Source of the DNA: Lingula anatina
Taxonomy: Eukaryota; Brachiopoda; Lingulata; Lingulida; Lingulidae
Direction: 5' to 3'
Assembly (NCBI RefSeq): GCF_001039355.2
Contig: NW_019775679.1
Coordinates: 62,001 to 126,000 of the forward strand
DNA length: 64,000 nucleotides
This document shows, piece after piece, positions 47,496-57,876 of the stretch. Each line of letters opens with the position of its first letter. The stretch's first letter is position 1. The position numbers and the translations under genes were made by a program. The notes below the pieces were generated by a model. That model was not told where the DNA came from. It saw only the letters and a list, made by a program, of their open reading frames with translations, and ran no database searches.

Positions 47496-48830
47496 TATAA
47501 CGCTCATGATGTTAAGGGCCTGCTGCTTAACATGAATTTTTTAACAAGAGGATACTGTGCTCAGTATTCTTGTGTAAGCCCATTTTAAACATGATATATT
47601 GTAGAATGTTAAGGTATGATGTTTCCTCACAAAGGCTCAGTATCATAGAGGCCTAACCAGCTGTTTTAAGGATAAGAACTGTTGGTATGAGATTCATATT
47701 TCACAGTGAAAGCGGTTATCGACTTTATTCTGGAATCTGTGCTTGCCATTAGACCAAGTGGACGTTCATAGAGGGCTACCCTCCGTTATAATCTCTTCAG
47801 AGATAATTTTGAAAACCAAACTTAAAAAAAGCATGAACTAACTCTGAATGTCGGAACGGATTCATTTACCATATTTAAGTATGGGAAAATTGACGTCTAC
47901 CCCAGGAAAGCCCGTTGTTTGGCCAAAACGAACAATACAATGAAATGACTTAATTACTATTAAATGTAATTTATTTTAATAAATGTATTATACCTTTAAA
48001 CAAAATAGAAATATATAAGATATGAAAGAATTCCATTCGCCACATATCTTTGAAGGCCAGTTTTCTTCTGAGGTATCCATTAATATTTGTGAGTGTTCAT
48101 GGAAATAACATCTTTGCAGATCTATTTTACTATGGCCCATAGGAGCCTACGCGTGCGTCTTTTAGACGCCTCTTTACATGCGAAAACGACATGCACCGTG
48201 TCTATTTCGTATGTTATTAAGTCCTCTAGCAGCGGAATTGACAAGGCCCATGTCGCATTCGTCTATTACTACAGAGCTTTGAGACCCAAAAAATGACATG
48301 GCTGTGTCTGATCGCCACTTACTGAACTCCATAGATGCGAGATTGACACGACCCATGTCGCGTTCGTCTCTTACTGTGGATTTTTGAGCTTCAAAAGCTA
48401 CAATCCTGTGCCGTCGTCTTGGTTCATATGTTTTTCACGGAGTTTTGAGCACCTAGTTACAGATTTTCATTTAACATTGAAGCTGTTTCTAGGGAAACCG
48501 TTCAACAATTTGAAACGGATGCATCTCCTATTCATTAAAAAAACAGTAGAAATGCTATGAAAAAAGCATTTAAATTTTCCTTTCTGTGAAAAAATAATTA
48601 ATAATTTCTATTGTCTCATTTTGGGGTTTATATATAATGTATAGGAAATAACTACAATGGAATAACAATGACAAAAATGCTTTTGATTTTTGGTCAGAGA
48701 TTTATAGAGGGCACCGTATCTTGAAAAAATAGTTAACCACAGCTTGTGCCCAGAAACCCCTTTGGTCATGTTTCCAATGTATAATTAATGCTGGTAAAAC
48801 AACACTTGCAAAGAGAGAATGGTGTTGTGT
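47496..48830. other. 3' flank of GPCR E
   Basis: No gene. Collinear in parts with the flank of GPCR G (57278-59225), for example ACCGTTCAACAATTTGAAA at 48499 and 59000. It has the empty site for the foldback element present at 57623-57876: CATGAACTAACTCTGAATG near 47832. Confidence 0.7.
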
Positions 48831-49044
48831 TTTATTAATAAACCTTAATGGGGTTTTATTGTTCTATGTAAGGTTTATAAATTGGAACACCTTAGTATAA
48901 AATTGATTTGCTTGCTAATCCCCGGTGACAAAAAAGTAAACGATCGTGTTGTGGCAGTTGATCAAGATATTTCCCGGCGTCCTCCAGGCTAGTTTGTTTT
49001 AACTCTATCAGCAATGACAGCCATCGAGTTTACGCACTGCAAAG

Positions 49045-49116
<72 letters not shown>

Positions 49117-49668
49117 CAAAAATATTTTGAGTCTACCTATATCAGCATTAACGACGTAGTGTTTACACATCTTCCATTTCATTCAGATCATTCAATGGTC
49201 GAGACAATCTATTTTCAACTGCTCAGCAAATATCACAGATGGATTTCCAAATGAAATATGTCTCTGTGCAACTTGAATTGCCGTCATCTGGACAATCTCT
49301 AAAGTTCCTGCATGTAACAAATACATGTAGAAACTCTTGTGACGATATGTATTACTCGGCACAAATCCGTGGGTTTGAATGAAATAGGTAACCACAGCTT
49401 GTGTTCAGTAAACCCTTTGATCATGTTTGCAATGTATAATTAATGCTGGTAAAACAACATTTAAAAATAGAGAAAGGTGTCGTGTTTTATCAATAAACCT
49501 TCATGGAGTTTTATTATTCTATGTAAGGTTTATCAGTTGAAATTGATTTGCTTGCTAAACCCCAGTGACAAAAAATAAACGATAGTGATGTGACAGTTGA
49601 ATAAGATGTTACTGAGTTAACGCACTGCAAACAGAGGAGGCAACTGTGTCGATGTTGAAATAGAATAC

Positions 49669-49728
<60 letters not shown>

Positions 49729-49782
49729 TCGGCGAAAAAACTTTGAGATAGTCTTTATATATAAACATTAACTTCGTTGATA
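48831..49782. repeat. Two stacked 5' blocks in front of GPCR F
   Basis: 48840-49360 is a 5' block of the D/E/G type, including (AT)n at 49049-49112 and the proximal flank at 49185-49345, but no receptor follows. 49495-49782 is a second block with (AT)n at 49672-49727 and the leader CCTCGGCGAAAAAACTTTG directly before GPCR F. GPCR F thus sits behind a replaced leader, like the truncated copy at 45289. Confidence 0.75.
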
Positions 49783-51230
49783 ATGACAGCATTGCCAATG
49801 ACTAGTGAAATTTATGAACTGGACAGTTCCAATCTTCCATTCCTAACAACGTACATTAATGAAGAATATGCAGTACCTACCAATGGGACGGATGTTAATT
49901 GCAAGGACATTTTGTACGATCTTTCAAAGACAAATGCCCGTCTGGTGAAGCAACAGGAAATTGGTTGATTTGTCTTTCTTTTCGCTTACGTCTAATAGGC
50001 CGCCCAGTGGTGTACGTGTTGGGGTTACTAGCGAATACGTGTGCCATCTGCGTGCTCAACAGACCTTCCTTACGCAAAAACACTACATGTATATTTCTTA
50101 TTGGAGTTGCAGTGGCAGACATGTTCGTATTGGTCATCGGATTTGTCTTCTGGGCTGAGTACGAACTACGCAATAGTAACGCCATGTCGGCTAATCCTTA
50201 CGTGTGTAAATTAACTTTATTTACAGTTTATACTGCCCCCGAAATAAGTGCACTCTTACTGGTGATAATGAGTGCAGAGAGATTAATGAAAATCAGGTAC
50301 CCGCTTCGTTGGTCACCATATTCCAATCCTCGTACTGCGAAGAAAGTCGTTCTACTTGTCAGTGGTGTGGCTATTGCGATTAACGGTCATATTTTCTTTG
50401 CCGATGTATACTTTTCTATATGCGGTTTTGACATTTGCTGGAATACCTATCACGACAGCGTGAATATACTTGTCAACCATACTGACGGCGTGACGTACTT
50501 CTTTGCATACGTCAACAGATGGATCTCACTTGCTTTGTACTGGATTGTGCCACTTCTTAGCCTTCCTGCTATTAACGGATATATTATATGGTCAGTACGG
50601 AAAAGAGAGAGAAAACTAAAACACATGTGCTACTATAGCAAAAAATCCGGTCATTCTCAAGGACAAATAACCAAAATGTTACTTCTTGTGACTTTTGCAT
50701 TTTTGATCATGGTATCAGGTTTGAATTTTATTCAAAGCGGAATTATAAACATAAGTTATATTTATGATATTGATGCAAGTGCGACATTCACCGTTTTCTA
50801 CTCTATCTTTATTTTATTATTCTACCTGAACCATGCCTCAAATTTCTTTCTGTATTGTCTTAGCGGACATCGCTTCCGCCAGGAGCTAAAAGATACAATA
50901 AGAATTGTTCTAGAACGATTTGGCTGTGAGCTAAAAACCACCATTCCGGCAAACACAGGGGATCATGGTCATTTGAATCACATGGCACAGGACCAATCTA
51001 GAATCAAATTGGCAACCAACATTTACAAACGTTTTGCTCCGGGGGTGTTTAGACCCAACATGTCTATTGCATTCGGAAGCACTAGCACTAAGGCGAGTGC
51101 TCTTCGTAATGCCAGCACACAGGACACTACGGGTGACGTACAAAGGTTAAGTGTTTCACAGGTTACCGCTAACTGTCCCACAGCTGATGATGCTGGTCTA
51201 TCTGAAACCGTGTTTTCCACACACATGTAA
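49783..51230 (+). pseudogene. Class A GPCR, gene F, broken by a single-base deletion
   Basis: From ATG 49783 the frame follows the family to TNARL, where the other copies read CGTCTGTGTGAAGC and this one CGTCTGGTGAAGC (about 49931-49943). The missing base leads to a stop at 49966-49968. The remaining 420 or so residues are open in the +1 frame through all seven TMs to FSTHM at 51230, without further damage. Its tail is the most divergent of the family (NIYKRFAPGVF, SKTKASALRN-like text). Either it is a very recent pseudogene, a sequencing error, or a gene using an upstream splice. SAERLMKIRYP and NHASNFFLYC are kept. Confidence 0.85.
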
Positions 51231-53590
51231 TATAACACGCTTTGTGCTACGGAACTGTAGCTTTACTCTTACACTGAGGATACTGTGCACAATATTCTTG
51301 TGTAATCAAATGTAAGCGTCACATCTTGTAAAATGTTAGAACAATCTGATTTCTGGAAATGACGTTGGTGTATTCCATCTTTTATTTATTTATTTATAGC
51401 GCAGTGGTCTGTTGATTTTGCTCACTTTGTGAAGAAGTAATAATAAGCAATTGTCACTAGCACAGTAAGAATAAATTAAATTGCAATGGTAATAATAAGA
51501 ATATGTCTACTTTTGTAACTAAAAGTTGGTTTGTTCATTCACTAAAAGAGAGTGATAAAAGTAGCCCAAACAACTTTGGAAATTGGTCACTAAAACATAA
51601 ATGAGTCATTCTTTACTCAAGATATTAAATCCATCAGCTTCTTGAAAGGCGTTCAAAGCAACTTATAATGTGTTCACTTATATTTGTACCTCCGCCTTTG
51701 CAGATCTATTTAGCATTTGTGAGTTTTCGAACATAAATTCTCGCCTGCTTTGTAAAGATAATGAAACTGCCGTTTGTAGGGTCTCTTGCAAGGCTTTTCC
51801 CAGACAGCCGTCCAGCCGTCATCTGAATGCCTATTGGCCTCAAAATACGGCCTATATTTTTGACGAAGCTGGCTAACACTGCACGCCCATTGTCTGTACC
51901 CTAAATTTTGTTAGGTGTAATAAAAATCATTCAGGGGCAAAAACTGTCTGAACGCATGCCAGACTTTACAGCGTCGTCCTTCCCTCCTAAAGTCTGAACA
52001 GAGAGTTAACCAACTTTTTCACTTCAAAAAAGGTGGTAGCATACGTTTTGCTATATCCTGCTACAAGTCAAGCGAAAATTGAACGTTTTTTTTTTTTTTT
52101 TTTTTTGTTTTGTTTTTTAAATTATATCCTTTGGATTTGCTTCTTTACAAAGAATGTTCGTCCTTAATATATCATTTCAGTTAGGGAAACGATGCTTTGA
52201 ATAATAATAATAATTATAATTTTAATAATAATAATAACTAGAAAGCACTCAGAGATCAAATACCTCCACCTAGAAAGTATAAACAAATGTCTATACTTCG
52301 ATCAAATCAGTAAATGAGAATGATTGCGCGTTAATAGCTTTAACTATTTCACACACTGAAAATTAAGATACAAGTATACAGTTTAAAACGATTATGGGAC
52401 CCTGTATGCAAACTTTTTGGCACAAATAAACAAACATTTGCAAAGGAAGTGTTAAGGTCCGTGTTTCGTAAAGACCGAAGTTGAAGTATCTAAGACAAAA
52501 TTATACAGGAGCTCGCACAAAAAGGGAGCTTGCGATCATCTTAAAAATTGTTAGATGATGTCGTCTATTCGACGGTTTTGGAAACGTTAGGAATGCGTGC
52601 TCACCCCCCTCCCCGAAGGCGCACATAAATGAAAAACTGTTGGAAAAACTTTGCTTTCCTATAATGTGTTTTCATTATGGATGCATCTCCCACACACTTT
52701 TTGCACAATTGACAGATTGCTGTGTGATCTCCCAGAGCCTGCCAAATTAAAAATTCACAAGCTCGCCGCCACCGTGGGGACGAACAATAAACTTCTAGTT
52801 TCTAGACTGTTCACATGGTTGCACACTCACTCAGTCGCATTTGCTATTCAAAGGAAACAAATGTTTAATGGAATAGGTTGTCGAATATTTCTTCACGCCT
52901 CCATGATTATCGGGTGACTGGAAAAATCGTTAGTAGTTATTAGTGGTATTTCTTCATTTCGGAGGAGATATACAATTTATAACACTAAATATGCTAGCAG
53001 AGCAAAAGATTTCCTCCTACACTGTGGGCGCTGCAAAGCTGACAGTCTGGACTATAATGAACGATAAAAGATGCAATAAACTGTGACACGTAAAAAATGC
53101 AATTTACTGTAACAAACATTTAGAAAATATAAAGACAAAGAATGGTAATTTCTAACTTATATAAACTCTGTTACATATTTCAAGGTTCAATAACTTCAAA
53201 AGTATACAAGCTTTAAAATTTAAATTTCGCACACAATTTTATTGCACTGTCGTGCGTCAACCCTGAAAATTTTTTTAAAAATTAACGTTTTTTAAAGTTT
53301 CATTAATTAAAATTATTAAAGTGAAGCATTTTTAATATTATTATCAAGTAAACAACATATTGACAGGTGCCGTTACTGCCAGACACTGGCACTTGTCAGA
53401 AGCTACATAAGCCGCCATGGCACTTTATGCTTCAGATTTCAATTTTTTCGGTGTGCCTAGCTAAACCAAGAGAGGAAGAGTCGTTAAATTTTCAGCAATT
53501 ATTAAAAACGTCATCTTCCTCAAATGTCTCTAATTTCATCGCAATATTTTCAAAACTGTTTCTGGTTTTATTACTCTTTTCAGCCATCAT
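51231..53590. other. 3' block of the + strand GPCR family, second copy
   Basis: Collinear with 33550-35330. It contains a poly-T run at about 52087-52106. The 88-codon frame at 52651-52917 matches part of the frame at 34416-34889 but ends early. No gene is called. Confidence 0.7.
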
Positions 53591-54758
53591 TTTCTTTGTC
53601 GGCTGCAGGTGCTAATAGGGAGTATTAATTAGGACCACAAAGCTTTTTGTTGGGCAAAGCTACTCCACCGCCTCTATCCGTCACCCATACCTATGGATGG
53701 TTCTTGAGACAAGGAAGCGAAAAAAACTGTGTAAAAATGCTACAATGGTTGCTCCTATTAGTCTCAACTGTCGCATCAGGATCAACGACTTCACTGACTA
53801 AGGTCTTTTATTTGCAGCAAATTATATTATTGCCATTTCCAGATCGAGTAAAATTGAGGTAATTTTTTTTTGTTTGTATACTGTATGTTTTAAGGACAGT
53901 TTTTACGCTATCTGTCATTATTTTTTCTGTTGAACATGTGAAATTTGTTCTGGTTATAGAACTGAAGCTTTGATAAACTGAAAAGATACTTTCAAACAAT
54001 GTGTTCCTGAATTCTATACATTATGTGTCGTCGACACTGAATGAATAATTTCATATGTATTTCATTACAACTGGTTAATACCACCATGATGGTTTCATTT
54101 ATATGTTAAAGAGGGACCTTTATTCTTCCACGAGTTAACTTCATTGAAATCCTTATCTCTAATCCTCCATGATTCCCCGTGACTTGTAAAAAGTAGAACA
54201 AATAGATACGGAAGCAGGGCTGTATGTGTTGCTATGGTCCTCTCTACTAGACTCGACTGAGAAATATCGTCAATCCCATGCATAAATTCTTGCTGGACCT
54301 CGATGATTTGATACCAGATGGAATCAAATTATTTCTACCCCGGATAAATCCTTATGCCTTCACACATCTGGCAACTCCAAGTCTTTACTTCATACAGGTA
54401 GGTCTTCCGTCTCCACGCATTTCAGATGACATTGGCAAAAGCTTATTGCTCACTCGATCATGACTGCAAATGGAAAATCTTGTAGAAAAGGCGCGTTAGG
54501 CAGTGGTCATCTCACAAGCAGCCAGGACCTCTGCTTAGAGCGTCATTTCTACATATATATAAATTTCATCAAGTTTGCAATTAAGGTTTTTTCACATGAA
54601 CACCTCGATAAAATTCGATTTTGAGATGAGTTTGACCACAATTAATTTGCATACTACAGTCTTATTGCTTGTGATGTTGGTAAAGCTCTTATTTCTGTTG
54701 CAGATTGAAGGTATTCATCAGATTCGCAGGGAAGGCTTTGTATATATGAATACCTCGC
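53591..54758. other. 5' block of the + strand GPCR family, another copy
   Basis: Resembles 35331-36490. It includes the possible exon 54278-54396 before a GTAGGTC donor and the stretch after CTGTTGCAG at 54703. Stop codons differ between copies, so I do not call a gene. Confidence 0.5.
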
Positions 54759-55004
54759 TCAAGTTTGATTTCCGAATGTTTCAGCTTCGACGAATTTGTT
54801 TACCGCGCTAAGATCCTTGATATGCACTTTGAGCACGCGACACATTTGCCTTGCAGAATTCTCTGTCAGCCCCCAAATCAGTAGTTCTTTAATTGGCTCA
54901 TATCGTTTGGACGAGAAAGACATTAACACAGGATTTGCAAAATCAGTTAATCCCATTTGACTAATGCAATGCACAAAAGGGACGCCAACCCATTTTATTT
55001 CATT
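54759..55004 (-). CDS. Possible terminal exon of a different class A GPCR (TM7 and tail)
   Basis: On the - strand a polypyrimidine tract and TTGCGTTAG acceptor precede an open exon of 81 codons plus stop. It reads WVGVPFVHCISQMGL, then DFANPVLMSFSSKRYEP, a pattern like the NPxxxY end of TM7 followed by helix 8, then a basic tail. It is not similar to genes A-G in this segment. No other exon of such a gene is found nearby, so it may be a duplicated orphan exon. A decayed copy lies at 60390-60510. The receptor assignment rests only on the TM7-like motif. Confidence 0.4.
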   Translation of the reverse strand, partial: NEIKWVGVPFVHCISQMGLTDFANPVLMSFSSKRYEPIKELLIWGLTENSARQMCRVLKVHIKDLSAVNKFVEAETFGNQT

Positions 55005-55499
55005 CTAACGCAATAGACAGATGAAAAGTGTGTAGACTTCTGGAATTAATAGAGTAGTACATGTATGTACGTATACGTATCATGGTTTTTTATACATTTT
55101 ACCAGAAGGATCTGTTTGATGAAACTATTATGTTCCTGATAGATCAATAGGAGCCATCAACCCGATTATTTGTTGGATCTTCCATCGCTTCTTGAAAAAG
55201 GTAACCATAGCTTGTGCCAATGCAGTAACCCCTTTCATCATGTTTGCAATGTATAATTAATGCTGGTAAAACAACACTTAAAAAGAGAGAATGATGTCAT
55301 GTTTTATTAATAAACCTTAATGGAGTTTTATTGTTCTATGTTAGGTTTATCAATTTGAACACCTTAGAATTAAATTGATTTGCTTGCTTATCCCCAATAA
55401 AAATAAACGATATTGTTACGACCATTGATCAAGACACTTCCTTTCTTCTGTCCTGTTTTCAGCATTGGCAGCCATTGAGTTTACGGACTGCAAACAGAG

Positions 55500-55503
<4 letters not shown>

Positions 55504-55566
<63 letters not shown>
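55504..55566. repeat. (AT)n microsatellite upstream of GPCR G
   Basis: About 62 bp of AT repeat followed by TTCGGCAAAAATAC, the same order as at 31033, 36498, 38750 and 49049. Confidence 0.95.
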
Positions 55567-55569
<3 letters not shown>

Positions 55570-55644
55570 GGCAAAAATACTATGGTATAGTCTACCTATA
55601 CTAGCATTAACAACGTAGTGTTTACACATCTTCCATTTCATTCA

Positions 55645-55828
55645 GGTCATTCAATAGGCAAGACAATCTATTTCGACGGCTTAGCAAATAGCACGGATGG
55701 ATTTTCAAATAAAATACGTCTCTGCGCAACTTGGATTGCTGTCATCTGAACAATTTCTGCGTGTAACAGATACATATAGAAACTCTTGTGACGATATGTA
55801 TTACTCGGCAAAAATATAACCATTGATA
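55645..55828 (+). promoter_or_regulatory. Conserved proximal 5' flank of GPCR G
   Basis: A diverged version of 31128-31358 ending TTACTCGGCAAAAATATAACC before the start codon. It is a probable 5' UTR or promoter. Confidence 0.45.
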
Positions 55829-57277
55829 ATGACAGCATTTCCAATGGCTAGTGAAATTTATGAACTTGACAATTCCTATTTTCCAGTCTTAACAACCTAC
55901 ACTAATGAAGAATATGCACTCCGTACCAACGGGACAGATCTTAATTGCACGGAAATCTTGTACGATATCTCAATGACAAATGCCCGTCTATGTGAGGCAA
56001 CAGGAAATTGGTTGATTTGCTTTTCTTTTCGCTTACGTCTAATAGGCCGCCCAGTGGTGTTCGTGATGGGATTACTAGCGAATGCGTGTGCCATTTGCGT
56101 GCTCAACAGACCTTCCTTACGCAAGAACACTACATGTATATTCCTTATTGGAGTCGCAGTGGCAGACATGTTCATTTTGGTCAACGGATTCTTCCACTGG
56201 GCTGAGTATGAACTAAGCGATAGTCCCATTTTGTCGGCTAATCTTTACATTTGCAAATCATCTTTATTTATACTTTATACTGCCCCTGAAATAAGTGCAC
56301 TCTTACTGGTGATTATGAGTGCAGAGAGACTAATGAAAATCAGATACCCGCATCGTTGGTCACCATATTCGAATCCTCGTACTGCGAAGAAAGTCGTTCT
56401 ACTCGTTAGTGGTGTGACTATTGCGATTAACGGTCATATTTTCTTTGCCGATGTGTACTTTTCTATTTGTGGTTTTGACATTTGCTGGAATACCTATCAC
56501 GACAGCGTGGATTTACTTGTCAACCATACTGACAACGTGACGTACTTCTTTGCATACGTCAACAGATGGATCTCACTTGCTTTATACTGGATTGTGCCTC
56601 TTCTTAGCCTTCCTGTTATTAACGGATTTATCATAAGGTCAATACGAAAAAGAGAGAAAAAACTAAAATACATTCGTCACTGCAATAATAAACCGAGCCA
56701 TTCTCAAGGACAAATAACCAAAATGTTACTACTTGTGACTTTTGCATTTTTGATCATGGTATCAGGTTTGAATTTCATTCAAATAGGAATAGTAAACATA
56801 AGTGATATTGATAATATTGATGCACGTGCGACATACACCGTTGTCTATTCTATTTTTATTTTATTATTCTACCTGAACCATGCCTCAAATTTTTTTCTGT
56901 ATTGTCTTAGCGGACATCGTTACCGCCAGGAACTAAAAGATATAATAAGAATTGTTCTAGGACGATTTGGCTGTCAACGCAAAACCGCCATTCCGGCAAA
57001 CACAGGGGATAATGGTCATTTGAATCACATAGCACAGGAACAATCTAGCTCCAGATTCGAAGACAGCAATGACGAAAGTTTTGATCCAGGTGTTTTTGAA
57101 CCCAGCAAGTTGGTCAGATACGGGAGCAGTCGGACTCAGACCAGTGCTCTTGATAACGAAAACACGAAGAATTGTACGGGTGTCATACAAAGTTTAAGTA
57201 TGTCACAGGTTACCGCTGACTGCTCTCCAGCTGATGACGCTGAAACATTAGAAAACTTGTCATCCACACACATGTAA
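55829..57277 (+). CDS. Class A GPCR, gene G, intronless coding region
   Basis: 482 residues from ATG 55829. The N-terminal region (MTAFPMASEIYELDNSYFPV) has an NGT sequon. TM2-loop 1 is the most divergent of the set (NGFFHWAEYELSDSPILSANLYIC). SAERLMKIRYPHRW follows TM3, loop 2 has NHTDN, TM6 lacks CWxP, and TM7 has NHASNFFLYCLSG. From TM5 to the end, and through about 200 bp of 3' flank, it is almost identical to gene D. The tail ends LSSTHM. No disruption is visible. Ligand unknown. Confidence 0.92.
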   Translation: MTAFPMASEIYELDNSYFPVLTTYTNEEYALRTNGTDLNCTEILYDISMTNARLCEATGNWLICFSFRLRLIGRPVVFVMGLLANACAICVLNRPSLRKNTTCIFLIGVAVADMFILVNGFFHWAEYELSDSPILSANLYICKSSLFILYTAPEISALLLVIMSAERLMKIRYPHRWSPYSNPRTAKKVVLLVSGVTIAINGHIFFADVYFSICGFDICWNTYHDSVDLLVNHTDNVTYFFAYVNRWISLALYWIVPLLSLPVINGFIIRSIRKREKKLKYIRHCNNKPSHSQGQITKMLLLVTFAFLIMVSGLNFIQIGIVNISDIDNIDARATYTVVYSIFILLFYLNHASNFFLYCLSGHRYRQELKDIIRIVLGRFGCQRKTAIPANTGDNGHLNHIAQEQSSSRFEDSNDESFDPGVFEPSKLVRYGSSRTQTSALDNENTKNCTGVIQSLSMSQVTADCSPADDAETLENLSSTHM

Positions 57278-57622
57278 TATAACGCTCATAATGCTACGGG
57301 CCTGATGCTTAACATGGATTTTTAACATGAGCATACTGTGCTCAATATTCTTGTGTAATCCCATTTTCAACATGACATTTTAGTTTGTTAAACTATGATG
57401 TGTCCTCACAAGGGCACAGTAGCAACCAGCTGTTTTAACAAAAAAGGATGACAACTGTTCGTATAAGGTCCATACTTCACAATACATACTCTGTAAGCAA
57501 CTCATAGAAATATAATAAATTCCATTTAACACCAAATCAGCGGTCATCGCGTTTGTTCTGGAATCAGACCACGTGGATTTTCATAGATGGCTATACCTCC
57601 GTAAACATTTAAAAAACATGGA

Positions 57623-57876
57623 CTAAGACTGGGTTCCCACACTTAGATCGATCCATCTAGATTTATCTAACTCCCTGGGGGTTCACGCTAAATTGCTATC
57701 AGCTCAAGAGGCTTAAATGTCTGTCACGCCTACCGAATCAGCTAGGGGTAAAGACAATTACCCCCTAACAGTTTTACTAGGCGTGGCAGACGTTTAAGCC
57801 GGTTCGTTTGATAGCAATTAAGTGAAACTCCCGAGGGAGATAGATCGATCCAAATATCTGTGGGAATGGTCCCTAA
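57623..57876. mobile_element. Foldback/MITE family, copy 2
   Basis: About 250 bp between TAA...TAA (left GACTAAGACTGGG, right GGTCCCTAACTTTG). Inverted ends are GACTGGGTTCCCACA and GGGACCATTCCCACA. Internally it folds on itself, with TAGATCGATC near both ends. The equivalent site after GPCR E (GAACTAACTCTG) is empty, giving a TAA (or CTAA) target duplication. A 3-bp TAA duplication is typical of PIF/Harbinger elements. Confidence 0.85.
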
